Below, piece after piece: positions 1 through 9,085 of a stretch of DNA of 64,000 nucleotides. A program made the position numbers and the translations under genes. The notes under the pieces were generated by a model. That model saw only the letters and a program-made list of their open reading frames with translations. It had not been told where the DNA came from and did no database searches. This DNA is from Robertmurraya dakarensis (GTDB lineage Bacteria > Bacillota > Bacilli > Bacillales > Cytobacillaceae). How positions within the stretch are numbered: the stretch's first letter is position 1; every line of letters begins with the position of its first letter. The stretch lies in the NCBI RefSeq assembly GCF_900156875.1, contig NZ_LT707409.1, positions 2,979,758-3,043,757 on the forward strand. The letters are read 5' to 3'.

Positions 1-107
1 TCCCCCTCGTATAGTACTAGTAAGAGCTCTTTCTAGAAGAATTTCCAGTTGATCCGGATCCTCTAAAATTCACTCTAGATTCCTATAGGTTATCAAGGTT
101 AGCCTTT

Positions 108-169
108 CGGCTTCCCCATCTTAAATATTTTAGTTTTACCCTTGTTTCACCCACCTGATGGGGAAGCCG
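108..169. repeat. 13-bp perfect inverted repeat with 36-nt loop
   Basis: CGGCTTCCCCATC at 108-120 is repeated as its reverse complement at 157-169. The loop is AT-rich. No T-run follows on either strand, so it does not look like a simple terminator. It may be a structured part of the IS left flank or a remnant of another element. I see no gene in positions 1-275. Confidence 0.6.
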
Positions 170-275
170 AGGTAAAGTTCAAACTATCAATAATAGATTA
201 ATGTGTTGTTCTTATTTCGCAGGGGGATAGTTTCCCTACTGCTTCTTTGAAATGCCTTTAACTGAATATCGAGAA

Positions 276-323
276 ATGGCGGAGAATGGAGGAAGCTCCA
301 GCGTTTTACTCCGTCATTTTTTT
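276..323 (+). terminator. Stem-loop with T-run upstream of the IS110 transposase
   Basis: ATGGCGGAG (276-284) pairs with CTCCGTCAT (309-317). An inner GGAG/CTCC stem lies between them and a run of seven T follows. It would stop rightward transcription entering the insertion sequence, or end a short RNA made from its left end. Confidence 0.6.
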
Positions 324-429
324 ATAGCGTTCATAGACCTGCTCATGGGACAATGGAACCGACAGGATCGTATCAGGATATTGCTTCTCCCCCTTGCGGA
401 CACTTTGGTGTACTGCTTCATAAGCCTGC

Positions 430-598
430 TACCCATGGTTCATTATTGAAGGTCTAACCACTGGTTGCGCCGCCGTAAAAGAAGTGAGTGTAGCGCTCAT
501 GATGGACTTCTTTTCTTTGAGTGCTGATGACGAGGAAGACATCGATGATTCCCGTGGGCACCCAGGTCTGAACGTTCTTGATTAACTTACATACTGGA
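430..598 (+). ncRNA. Candidate IS110 bridge RNA region
   Basis: IS110-group elements are known to encode a bridge RNA in the non-coding stretch just upstream of the transposase. Here that stretch holds nested stems, for example GAAGT (481-485) with ACTTC (506-510) enclosing GAGTG/CGCTC. I could not assign target- and donor-binding loops, because the IS ends and the insertion site are not resolved. The RNA call rests on position and folding only. Confidence 0.25.
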
Positions 599-608
599 GG
601 TGATTGGT

Positions 609-1844
609 ATGTCACAAATGCTTGTTGGTGTAGATGTAAGCTTGAAGTCCCATCATGTCCATTTCATGAAGGAGGACGGGTCCACACTCGCCGACTTTTC
701 TGTTTCTAATGATCAAACCGGGGCCGAAACCCTGATCAAACGAATGCTAGAAACTGCGGAAAAAAGTCAGGCCAACCAATTGAAGATTGGGATGGAAGCC
801 ACTGATCTTTACAGTTGGCACCTTGCCCATTATCTACAAGACCAAATGAAAGGCTATGAACCTAAGTTTCAAGCCTCTATCTACGTACTAAATGCGAGAA
901 AAGTCGCTCGTTTCAAAAAAGGGTATGATTCTCTTGTAAAAAACGATCGCATAGATGCCTGGGTCATCGCTGACCACTTGCGCTTTGGCCGACTGCCAGC
1001 CCAAATGAAAGATGCCATACAATATGAAGCTCTTCAGCGCTTAACGCGAACAAGGTTTCATTTTATGCGGGAGATTGCCCGAAATAAAACGTATTTCCTT
1101 AACCAGCTCTTTTTAAAGTTCAGTGGACTGAGACAGGATAATCCATTTTCAGATAAATTCGGAGCTACGAGTATGGCTGTCATGGAGGAACTAGAGCCCG
1201 AAACGATCGCTGAAATGAGCCTCGAGGAACTCGTCGAGTTCCTGCAAGATAAAGGAAAAAACCGATTTGAAAAGCCAGAGGAAATCGCAAAATACCTTCA
1301 AAAGTTGGCTAGATCATCTTACCGGCTGAATAAGGCTATGCAGGACCCCGTAAATATTTCGATGTCTGTTACTTTAAGTACCATTCAACATATCGAGTCA
1401 CAGGTAAAGCGTCTGGATAAAGAAATTGCCAAGTTAATGAAAGGCATACCGCAAACCCTAACGTCTGTAAAAGGAATTGGAGACGTTTATGCGGCAGGGT
1501 TGATAGCTGAAATTAGCGATATAAAGCGATTTAAAGATCATCATGCCTTAGCGAAATATGCAGGTTTGGTATGGAACCAGAACCAATCAGGCGAATTCGA
1601 ATCCCAGGAAACGGCTAGAATGAGGACAGGTAATAAATACCTGCGTTACTACCTTATTCAAGCTGCCGATAAGATCCGAAAGTACGACTCTGAATATAAA
1701 GCTTTTTACACAAAGAAGTACGATGAAGTTCCAAAACATAAACACAAACGCGCTCTCGTCTTAACCGCAAGAAAACTGGTACGATTGGTGTTTTCGCTAC
1801 TACGCACCAATCAGTTGTACACACCACCCGAAAGGAGAGATTAA
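609..1844 (+). CDS. IS110-family transposase (DEDD recombinase)
   Basis: A 411-residue transposase, full length for the family. The N-terminal RuvC-like DEDD domain shows Asp9 in VGVDVS, Glu63 in GMEAT, and Asp113/Asp116 in NDRIDA. The C-terminal Transposase_20 domain carries the conserved serine near residue 327 in NQSGEF, followed by RTGNKYLR. Between them is a helical linker. Family members cut and rejoin DNA with this serine, guided by a bridge RNA. The start is the ATG at 609, about 7 bases after GGAGGTG; a GTG at 600 overlaps that ribosome binding site and is less likely. The frame is intact, so the element may be active. Confidence 0.9.
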   Translation: MSQMLVGVDVSLKSHHVHFMKEDGSTLADFSVSNDQTGAETLIKRMLETAEKSQANQLKIGMEATDLYSWHLAHYLQDQMKGYEPKFQASIYVLNARKVARFKKGYDSLVKNDRIDAWVIADHLRFGRLPAQMKDAIQYEALQRLTRTRFHFMREIARNKTYFLNQLFLKFSGLRQDNPFSDKFGATSMAVMEELEPETIAEMSLEELVEFLQDKGKNRFEKPEEIAKYLQKLARSSYRLNKAMQDPVNISMSVTLSTIQHIESQVKRLDKEIAKLMKGIPQTLTSVKGIGDVYAAGLIAEISDIKRFKDHHALAKYAGLVWNQNQSGEFESQETARMRTGNKYLRYYLIQAADKIRKYDSEYKAFYTKKYDEVPKHKHKRALVLTARKLVRLVFSLLRTNQLYTPPERRD

Positions 1845-2333
1845 AACTTCTCATTCACACCCTTTCAAACACCCAGCTTCACACTTGAAAGTATTGGTAA
1901 AAAATTGAAAATAGTGTGAGGTTTATTAGGTATACTCTTTTTTAAACACTTTTCAATGAAAGACAATATTAATTTCCAATTCATTGAATTTTAGTGCTTG
2001 ACATATTACCACTGGGCTTATTCACTAGTTTCTGTAAATTGAAACTTTAATAGTATGTCTATAGGGAAAATAACCCAAGTTAGGAATGAAATGTTGCTAT
2101 AAACACTCTTATATCTGTTGGTTGCTAATAAGATATTGTAGCAGGTTCTGCGGTCGAATCCTACTATTATAATAACAGTGGTGAAATCTACCACACGGGT
2201 GATAGGAACTATTTTTACAATCATAGCCACGGGTAATTCTGCCCAAAAGAAAAAGATTCATAACCAAGCTGCTAATAATAGAAGCTTAATATGAATCTTC
2301 ATGCTATTATGGGCTTTTGAAGAATAGGCATCG
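1845..2333. other. Non-coding stretch between IS110 transposase and minJ
   Basis: About 490 AT-rich bases. No open frame here has a plausible ribosome binding site or a recognisable product. It should contain the right end of the IS and the 3' flank of minJ. I found no convincing terminator for minJ. Confidence 0.5.
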
Positions 2334-3545
2334 TCAAACCGCTTCATTTCCCCATTTTTTCTCGTCTTGTACAAAAAGAACTCCCAATTGATGGTGATCT
2401 CCTTCATATAATGCACCTTGGACAAAACGGACTTGTCCATGCACATCCAACACTTCTAATTTACAATAAGCAGCGCCATTTTGTTGGATCGCTTTATAAA
2501 AAGCGTCTTCATCATGCACCTTTGTGCCATTAACCTTAGTAATCAATTCACCGACCCCAAGGGCCATTTTATGAGCTGGCGAATTTGGGATAACGCCTAG
2601 GATCATCAACCCGTTGTTTCTTCTTGAAAAGTAGAATGGCAGATTTTCTTCTGCTAAACGCTGACTTAAGGTTAATGCTTCTCTTCCGATAATCGCCAGG
2701 GCGACAACGGCAATAGACAGAAGCGGAATCCAGTAACTGCCGATTGCTACTAGTGTAAGACAAATTCCTAAAACAACCACCCTTTTTCCAAGAGTTCCAA
2801 TCGCCTCTTTCGGAAGCATGCCTTGGATCTGCTGATGAAAACCAATCGCAAATGGGACGAGTAGCAGCGAATAGGTTTCCCCTCCCATGGAAAACACCGG
2901 CCACCATTCAAACGGAATCTGTAAGGCGTTACCTGGAATCACCAAGAACACGGGCACCATCCAGAGACGCTTTGCTTCATGAACGCCGACAGATAAACCG
3001 CGCTTACTTTTAATCAGTTTTGGAGAGGTCCCTTTTACTCCGTTTTTCAGAATGAGAATTCCTTCACCAATGAGTAAAAGTGCTAGCAGCGCTGCAACAG
3101 ATGGATAAATTTTTTCATCTAATTGACTAAAAGCATCCGGAAAGAAAGGAATAGAGAGTTTGGATCCTCCAGCAAATATCAGTAAGAAAAATGAGAATCC
3201 CACTGTAAACACAGGAGATAACAACCTGACTCTTAAGCTAATCCCGATAACAATCGTAAATAATGCGATAAATAGAATCGCTTCAAACGGAATGACCAAT
3301 CCAGCACCAACGGTCAAAATGGATATTCCTAATCCAATGACCAGTCCAAGCGGTAAAAGCTGGCGCAATTCAAAAAAAGCATTTTCAGCACGCACATGGA
3401 AGTTTTTCCGTTCCCTTTTCACACGGGAAACTCCTAGATATGCCGCTAATAAAACCGAAACATAGAACACCGGATGAAGAAATATCTTCAACGTTCCCAT
3501 TAACAGATGTATCAGCCAATCCTGGACCACTTCTTTCACCACCAT
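2334..3545 (-). CDS. minJ: MinJ-like topological determinant of cell division (YvjD family)
   Basis: A 403-residue polytopic membrane protein. The first roughly 310 residues hold several hydrophobic segments. The C-terminus is a PDZ-type domain (about residues 310-385) with the motifs GVIPNSPAHK and ITKVNGTKV. In B. subtilis MinJ bridges DivIVA and MinD at division sites and poles. Size, the membrane-then-PDZ order and the position next to ctpB and ftsEX all fit. The start is ATG followed by two GTG codons and has only a weak ribosome binding site, so the first residues are uncertain. The gene is transcribed toward the IS110 element. Confidence 0.85.
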   Translation of the reverse strand: MVVKEVVQDWLIHLLMGTLKIFLHPVFYVSVLLAAYLGVSRVKRERKNFHVRAENAFFELRQLLPLGLVIGLGISILTVGAGLVIPFEAILFIALFTIVIGISLRVRLLSPVFTVGFSFFLLIFAGGSKLSIPFFPDAFSQLDEKIYPSVAALLALLLIGEGILILKNGVKGTSPKLIKSKRGLSVGVHEAKRLWMVPVFLVIPGNALQIPFEWWPVFSMGGETYSLLLVPFAIGFHQQIQGMLPKEAIGTLGKRVVVLGICLTLVAIGSYWIPLLSIAVVALAIIGREALTLSQRLAEENLPFYFSRRNNGLMILGVIPNSPAHKMALGVGELITKVNGTKVHDEDAFYKAIQQNGAAYCKLEVLDVHGQVRFVQGALYEGDHHQLGVLFVQDEKKWGNEAV

Positions 3546-3718
3546 ACAAAAAGTCTCTTACTCTATATTCTACCAAATATTAGAGTTATCTGGCACTTTT
3601 AATCTATTAAGATAAAGTTGGTAGTTTTTTACTACGGTGAGTAAAAGGGGAGGGGGCAATGCCTCGTTCTATCCCTTACGTTCAAGAATGTTATATAATA
3701 AGTCCAAATTGACGTTCT

Positions 3719-3751
3719 ATCTGCTTGCTAGCAGGCAGATATACTTTTTTT
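3719..3751 (+). terminator. Hairpin with T-run in the PBP gene leader
   Basis: ATCTGC (3719-3724) pairs with GCAGAT (3735-3740), and seven T follow shortly after. It lies about 90 bases upstream of the PBP start codon on the same strand. It could be an attenuator in the leader, or end a short upstream transcript. I see no gene between 3546 and 3837. Confidence 0.4.
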
Positions 3752-3837
3752 CAACTTGTTAGATCAATGATAGAAGAATGATATCACGCGCTATCACTGT
3801 GTTAGCTTTTCATTATGGATAAAGGATAGGAGACAAA

Positions 3838-5934
3838 ATGAACAGAGGAAAGCTTATTTGGGAAGCTGTTATTGCTTTTTGGAGGAAAAACCATTTTACG
3901 CAAATACTCTTGTTACTACTGTTAAGTATTGTGCTTCTGACGATTATTTACTTTGCCTTTCTTGCCAGTCAAGCGAATGTAGAAACATTACAAGCGGGCT
4001 TGAGGCAGGCGACCATCATTTATGATAAAGACGGCGATGTTGCCACCGAGATCACCACGAACCGGACATCCGGAGTCGATGTAGACGAAATTCCCGACCA
4101 TGTCGCAGATGCAGTCGTAGCGATTGAGGACCATCGTTTTTATGAACATAATGGCTTTGATTTGCAAGGAATCACGAGAGCCTTTTTTAAAAATTTATTT
4201 GCCGGCAGAATTACGGGCGGCGGTAGTACACTTACCCAGCAGCTGGCCAAGAATGCCTTACTATCACCTGAAAAAACGTATAAACGGAAAGCAGAGGAAC
4301 TATTTTTAGCCATTGAAATTGAGAAAAACTATTCCAAAGATGAAATTCTGCAGATGTATTTAAATCAAGTTTTTTTTGGAAATGGCGCGTGGGGAATCGG
4401 ATCAGCGGCCAAGCAATATTTTAATAAAAACATTGATGACGTCACCATCAGTGAAGCCGCTTTACTGGCAGGTCTGCTGCAATCACCATCGGCACTTGAC
4501 CCTTTCAAATATTATGACCGTGCCATACAGCGCAGAGATGTTGTTCTCAGCAGAATGAAAGAAACGGGGATGATTTCTGAAGCAGAATATAATGAAGCGA
4601 AGGCAGAAGTCATTGAATTGAAAGATGGCGGCGGAAGCTTTATTGAGCGGGACTATCCTTACTATGTGGATGCTGTCCTGGATGAAGCCGTTTCGAAATA
4701 CGGACTGACTCAAGAGGAGATTTTGACGAGGGGCTATCAAATTCATACCGAAATGGATCAAGATATCCAAAGGACGCTTGAAAAAGTCTATAATCGGGAT
4801 GCGCTGTTTCCAAGAAGCCGTGATAACGTGCTTGTGCAGAGTGGTTCGGTGCTGCTAAATCCGAAAAATGGCGGTGTTCTCGGACTGGTTGGCGGCCGGG
4901 GCGATTATGTATTCCGAGGCTTTAACAGGGCTACCCACTTGAAAGCACAGCCAGGCTCGACATTGAAGCCATTAGCGGTCTACACACCAGCACTTGAGGA
5001 GGGCTACCTTCCTACTTCCATGCTTGTTGACGAACCGCTATCATATGGAAAATACTCACCAACGAATCCTTCTGGCAAATATAGAGGGGAAGTTTCGATG
5101 TATGAGGCTGTTCAAGATTCTCTTAACGCCCCAACCGTCTGGCTGCTGAACGAAATTGGACTGGAAAAAGGAATCGATGCCCTCACCCGCTTCGGCATCC
5201 CGGTTCACGATGAAGACCGCTACTTAGGAATTGCCCTGGGCGGCATGCATAAAGGGATTTCTCCCCTTACATTGGCCGAAGCGTATGCGGCTTTTCCAAA
5301 TGGGGGCGTGCGGAATGATGGCCATCTGATTACAAAAATTGTAGGGCCTACCGGCAATGTGATTGCCGAGCATGAAGACAAAACGGTAAAGGTGACATCC
5401 AAAACGGTTGCAAGGGAAATGACCTCCATGCTGCTGAATGTGGTTGAGTCAGGGACAGGTGAAAAAGCAAAGATTCCCGGCGTTGATATTGCCGGGAAAA
5501 CAGGTTCCACTCAATTGCCATTCGCGGATATTAACGGAACGAAGGATCAATGGTTTGCCGGCTACACACCAAACCTCGTCGGCGCCGTGTGGATCGGCTA
5601 TGATCAAACCGATCGCGAGCATTATTTATCCAATAACAGCTCCGCCGTACCCATTTTCCGTGCGATCATGGAGGAAGTCATCCAGTATGTTGATCCGGGA
5701 GAATTTGAAGTATCGTCTGTTAACGCAAGGCTTTCCGAGAACGAAGAAAAACAGCAGGAAAGTGCTGAACTGAAGGGACGGTTAAAAGAAAAGACAGATG
5801 AACTACGAGAAAAAACTGGAGAACTGAAAGAGATCATCATAGAAGAAAGCCCTAAATGGAAAAGAGTGCTGCAAGAAATGAAGGAAGATGTGAAGGCCTT
5901 GATTAATGTGGTGCGTGATCGTTTAGGGCAGTGA
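3838..5934 (+). CDS. Class A penicillin-binding protein (glycosyltransferase/transpeptidase)
   Basis: A 698-residue bifunctional peptidoglycan synthase. A short cytoplasmic end is followed by one membrane anchor (about residues 22-45). The GT51 glycosyltransferase domain (about 75-250) has EDHRFYEHNG with the catalytic Glu, GGSTLTQQLAKN and QMYLNQVFFG. The transpeptidase domain (about 330-610) has Ser374-T-L-Lys377, Ser428-L-Asn430 and KTG at 554-556. A charged coiled-coil tail rich in Lys and Glu follows (about 635-690). It polymerises lipid II and cross-links stem peptides outside the membrane. It resembles the PbpD/PbpF group, but I cannot say which B. subtilis gene is the true counterpart. 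It is convergent with ctpB. Confidence 0.93.
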   Translation: MNRGKLIWEAVIAFWRKNHFTQILLLLLLSIVLLTIIYFAFLASQANVETLQAGLRQATIIYDKDGDVATEITTNRTSGVDVDEIPDHVADAVVAIEDHRFYEHNGFDLQGITRAFFKNLFAGRITGGGSTLTQQLAKNALLSPEKTYKRKAEELFLAIEIEKNYSKDEILQMYLNQVFFGNGAWGIGSAAKQYFNKNIDDVTISEAALLAGLLQSPSALDPFKYYDRAIQRRDVVLSRMKETGMISEAEYNEAKAEVIELKDGGGSFIERDYPYYVDAVLDEAVSKYGLTQEEILTRGYQIHTEMDQDIQRTLEKVYNRDALFPRSRDNVLVQSGSVLLNPKNGGVLGLVGGRGDYVFRGFNRATHLKAQPGSTLKPLAVYTPALEEGYLPTSMLVDEPLSYGKYSPTNPSGKYRGEVSMYEAVQDSLNAPTVWLLNEIGLEKGIDALTRFGIPVHDEDRYLGIALGGMHKGISPLTLAEAYAAFPNGGVRNDGHLITKIVGPTGNVIAEHEDKTVKVTSKTVAREMTSMLLNVVESGTGEKAKIPGVDIAGKTGSTQLPFADINGTKDQWFAGYTPNLVGAVWIGYDQTDREHYLSNNSSAVPIFRAIMEEVIQYVDPGEFEVSSVNARLSENEEKQQESAELKGRLKEKTDELREKTGELKEIIIEESPKWKRVLQEMKEDVKALINVVRDRLGQ

Positions 5935-5989
5935 GGAGTGAGGGGTCCATGAACGGGTCATGAGGCCGTCAAATAAATAAACAATACAA

Positions 5990-6035
5990 GGGACTATCCA
6001 AAAAGTCGATGCAAAATGACTTTTCGGACAGCCCC
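5990..6035. terminator. Terminator between convergent PBP and ctpB genes
   Basis: GGGACTATCCAAAAAGTC (5990-6007) pairs, with two mismatches or wobbles, with the reverse complement at 6018-6035. The loop is 10 bases. It lies between the two stop codons and could serve both strands. Confidence 0.65.
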
Positions 6036-6044
6036 TTTCTTCTG

Positions 6045-7499
6045 TTACTGCTTTGATAGATATCTTATCGCCGTTTGTAGCTGGAGGTCATTTTTTTCTT
6101 TTTTCATTTCTTCAATGACCGCTGCTTCGAGGGCTGAAGCTGTTTCCGCATCAATTTTCCCGCTGGCATTCAGCCCCTTCTGATTTTGAAAGGCCATAAC
6201 CGATGTTTCGGTGTCAGCGCTAAAATAACCATCTGTTCTTCCTGGAGCGAAGCCTAAGCCTTCGAGCATTTGCTGTGCATTTTGCACCTGCTCGTTGTTC
6301 ATTTCTTTTTCAAGCGGCTTCTCGATCTGTAATGGGTGCGTATGGAAAATGGTCGGCTGTGTTACTTCCAGATCCGGTTTGATGCCTTCATTATGAATCC
6401 AGTTGCCGTCTGGTGTCAGCCATTTAAACAACGTAAGCTTGATATTGCTGCCGTCCCCCATCGGAACTGGCTGCTGCACCGTGCCTTTTCCAAATGTTTT
6501 TTCACCGATCAATGGGTAGCCTTCTGCTTCTTTCAGTGCACCTGCTAGTATTTCAGACGCAGACGCACTGCCTTTATCGATCAATACAGCTACAGGGTAT
6601 GGCTTATCTTTATTCAATGTGGAAAAATAACGAAGCTTCTCTCCGTTCCGTTTTTGGATTTGCACGTAAGGCTTTTCCTTCGAAACAAACTCTTTTAAAA
6701 TTTCCTCCACGCTTGTTAACAGACCGCCTGGATTGCCGCGGACATCGATGATAAGTCCATCTACATCTTGGTTTTCCATGTCAGCAAGCTTCACCTTGAA
6801 CTCTTTAGCCGTCTCTTCGGAGAATGAGGTAATCTCTAAATAACCAATTTCTTTGCCGCCAAATTTTTTGACCTCTCCATAGACAGTAATCTGAGGAATT
6901 TCATCTCGTTTTACTTCCACAGTAATCGGATTTCTAAGATTCTGCCTTGCAATTTCAAGCTTCACGACCGTCCCTTTTTCACCGCGGATTTTTAGCGTGG
7001 CTTCAAAAAGATCCAGCCCTTCCACACTTTCTCCGTCAATAGAAAGAATTTGATCATTTGGTTTTATGCCTGCTTTTTCAGCTGGAGAATCCTTAAACGG
7101 AGCTACAATCACCACTTTTCCGTCGACCATGCTGACTTCGGCTCCAATTCCTTCAAACGTTGATTCCAGCGTCTCATTAAACTGCTTCATCGTTTCCTCA
7201 TCCATGTATACGGAATAGGGATCCTCCAATTTTGACAGCATGCCTTGAATGGCTCCCTCTACAAGCTCCTCACCCTCAACCTCTTCCACATAACTGCTTA
7301 AAATTAAATCATATGCTCTTCCTACTTTATCTAAAGAATCTAAATCAACTTCATCCGCCGGACTTCCCTCGTTTCCTTCTGCTTCTTCATGCTGAGCTTT
7401 TTGATTATCTGCATCATTCCATTCTAATACGGCATATGTACCTCCCGCTCCGGCGGCTATGGACCCTGCCATAAGTAAGGCAATCATTTTCTGCTTCAT
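6045..7499 (-). CDS. ctpB: Carboxy-terminal processing protease CtpB (S41)
   Basis: A 484-residue secreted or membrane-tethered serine protease. The order is: N-terminal signal/anchor (MKQKMIALLMAG), a PDZ domain (about residues 105-185) with GIKPNDQILSIDG, the S41 protease core with the catalytic serine in GSASASE and the lysine in GEKTFGKGTVQ, and a C-terminal peptidoglycan-binding domain (about 395-465). In B. subtilis CtpB cleaves SpoIVFA to trigger pro-sigma-K processing; that role here is by homology. The start is the ATG at 7499: AGGAGG lies 6 bases upstream, inside what would be codons 2-3 if the ATG at 7514 were used. Next upstream is the M23 hydrolase gene. Confidence 0.92.
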   Translation of the reverse strand: MKQKMIALLMAGSIAAGAGGTYAVLEWNDADNQKAQHEEAEGNEGSPADEVDLDSLDKVGRAYDLILSSYVEEVEGEELVEGAIQGMLSKLEDPYSVYMDEETMKQFNETLESTFEGIGAEVSMVDGKVVIVAPFKDSPAEKAGIKPNDQILSIDGESVEGLDLFEATLKIRGEKGTVVKLEIARQNLRNPITVEVKRDEIPQITVYGEVKKFGGKEIGYLEITSFSEETAKEFKVKLADMENQDVDGLIIDVRGNPGGLLTSVEEILKEFVSKEKPYVQIQKRNGEKLRYFSTLNKDKPYPVAVLIDKGSASASEILAGALKEAEGYPLIGEKTFGKGTVQQPVPMGDGSNIKLTLFKWLTPDGNWIHNEGIKPDLEVTQPTIFHTHPLQIEKPLEKEMNNEQVQNAQQMLEGLGFAPGRTDGYFSADTETSVMAFQNQKGLNASGKIDAETASALEAAVIEEMKKEKNDLQLQTAIRYLSKQ

Positions 7500-7671
7500 G
7501 CAAATCCTCCTCATGTCCTGTTCGAAAAAACGCTGCTTTTTTTAAAAATACAAGAAAAAACCGGCTGACCATGGTTCAATATATGACATAGATGGACGAG
7601 TTATGAAAACTTAAGAAGGTTTTTCGGGCGTGTTTCGAACACTGCATCCCTCATTCACTATTAAAAAGGAA

Positions 7672-7700
7672 AAATGGAAGAAGCATCGCTTCTTCCATTT
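7672..7700 (-). terminator. Terminator of the M23 hydrolase gene
   Basis: A perfect 13-bp stem (AAATGGAAGAAGC / GCTTCTTCCATTT) with a 3-base loop lies directly downstream of the stop codon. A-rich sequence flanks the stem on the plus strand, giving T on the transcript. Confidence 0.75.
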
Positions 7701-7704
7701 TATT

Positions 7705-8961
7705 TTATAGCGGAACAATTCCCACTGGATTAATAGCATTAGATTTTGATAGATTCCAAGGTCCTCTGTGAAGTTCAAAGTGTAAATGCTGTCCGTATGA
7801 ACGGCCTGTGTTCCCCATGTAGCCAATTTGCTGGCCTTTTGAGACAACTTCGCCGGCCGAAACATGACGGCTGCTCATATGTGCATAAACAGTCGTATAA
7901 ATTTGACCATTGATCGAGTGAGAAATAAAGATTGCATTTCCATAACTAGATGAATAGTATGAACGAATGACAACCCCATCTGCAGCAGCTACAATCGGAA
8001 CTGTGCCGCTCGCAGCAATATCGACCCCATGATGGTTTCCAAGTGAACGGTTTCCGTAGCCGGAAGAAAGATACCCTGCTGCCGGTTTTGTAAAGGTACC
8101 TCCAGAAACAGGCGGAGCAGATGCTGCACTAGCTGTGCTTCCTCCGCTGCTTGTCTTTGCAGCTGCAGCAGCACGCTTAGCTGCTTCTATACGCTGCTTC
8201 TCTAATTGAATCGCTTTTTGCATTGCTTTTTCTTGAGCGGCAAGAATACCTTTCTCCTCTTCTAAATCCAGCATCACAGCATGCATATGCTCTTCTTCTT
8301 CTTTCAGTTGTGCCATCAGCTTCTCTTTTTCAGCCTTCTGTCCCTGTAAGGTCTTGTTCATATTTTCAAGATCAGCTTTCATGTTTTCAAGGTTTGCTAA
8401 TTTTTCTTTAAGGGCATTTTGTGCTTTTTCTAAGGCTTCCTTGTCTTCCTTATGTTCACGAAGAATACCCTGGTCCGCTTCAACGATCGTCGCAACAGCC
8501 CCAACACGGTCAATCAGATCACCAAAGCTTTGCGCACCTAGAACAACATCGAGATAACTAACGGTCCCAAATTCCTGAAAATTACGGGCGCGGTCTTTTA
8601 ATAGCTCATTTCTCTTCTCAATGCGTTCGATTAGAACCTTTATTTCTTGCTCAAGCTTCGTAATTTCAGACTTGGTGCTTTTAATTTCTCCTTCTTTTTG
8701 ACGAATGTTTTGAAGTGTTTCTTCTACTTGCAAATCAAGTCGTTTAATTTCTTCATTTACATTTTTCTGTTCTGTTTGAATTTCATTAATAGTATCACTC
8801 GTTTTATCTATCTCCGAGCTGACAGCCGATTTTTTTTCTCTAAGCTGACTCTCTTGTGCTTTTAAACTATCAATCTTTGAATTTGCCAAAACCGTATTCA
8901 ACGACAAACTAGACAAACCCAAGGTAAATGCTACGGAAATGGTCAATATCGTCTTTTTCAA
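7705..8961 (-). CDS. Secreted CwlO-coil / M23 peptidoglycan endopeptidase
   Basis: A 418-residue protein with a Sec signal peptide (cut expected near LANSK). A long coiled-coil region follows (about residues 28-265, very rich in Glu, Lys and Gln), then a low-complexity Ala/Ser linker and a C-terminal LytM/M23 metallopeptidase. Zinc ligands are visible in HHGVD and HLHFELH. The coil resembles the N-terminal domain of CwlO and PcsB, which FtsEX controls from the membrane. ftsX lies directly upstream, so this is probably the wall hydrolase activated by FtsEX. B. subtilis CwlO has an NlpC/P60 domain instead. The start is TTG, 9 bases after AAGGAG. Confidence 0.9.
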   Translation of the reverse strand: MKKTILTISVAFTLGLSSLSLNTVLANSKIDSLKAQESQLREKKSAVSSEIDKTSDTINEIQTEQKNVNEEIKRLDLQVEETLQNIRQKEGEIKSTKSEITKLEQEIKVLIERIEKRNELLKDRARNFQEFGTVSYLDVVLGAQSFGDLIDRVGAVATIVEADQGILREHKEDKEALEKAQNALKEKLANLENMKADLENMNKTLQGQKAEKEKLMAQLKEEEEHMHAVMLDLEEEKGILAAQEKAMQKAIQLEKQRIEAAKRAAAAAKTSSGGSTASAASAPPVSGGTFTKPAAGYLSSGYGNRSLGNHHGVDIAASGTVPIVAAADGVVIRSYYSSSYGNAIFISHSINGQIYTTVYAHMSSRHVSAGEVVSKGQQIGYMGNTGRSYGQHLHFELHRGPWNLSKSNAINPVGIVPL

Positions 8962-9039
8962 TCCCGATTTCTCCTTCCCAAATATAATGCTATGTACCTT
9001 TTTTGTTTATCTTAGAGGAATTATGTTTAAAGGAATCTG

Positions 9040-9065
9040 AAAGGTCTTTCATGTCAAAGACCTTT
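9040..9065 (-). terminator. Stem-loop downstream of ftsX
   Basis: A perfect 10-bp repeat, AAAGGTCTTT (9040-9049) with AAAGACCTTT (9056-9065), 6-base loop. No long T-run follows, so termination may be partial, allowing some read-through into the M23 hydrolase gene. Confidence 0.5.
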
Positions 9066-9085
9066 CATTCCTCTTCGTTCAACTA

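Larger units (their letters stand above)
430..1850 (+). mobile_element. IS110-family insertion sequence (ends not resolved)
   Basis: A complete IS110-type transposase gene lies downstream of a structured non-coding region. Elements of this family usually lack terminal inverted repeats and clear target duplications, so the ends cannot be set from one copy; the limits given are a minimum. The left end could reach to about position 230 or beyond, and the right end probably lies within a few hundred bases of the transposase stop. The element sits downstream of minJ, which reads toward it. Confidence 0.6.

Noticed and set aside
2118-2165. tRNA-like 3' half with a GGTCGAATCC T-loop
   Set aside because: The acceptor, D and anticodon arms could not be found upstream and the T-stem does not pair; probably chance.
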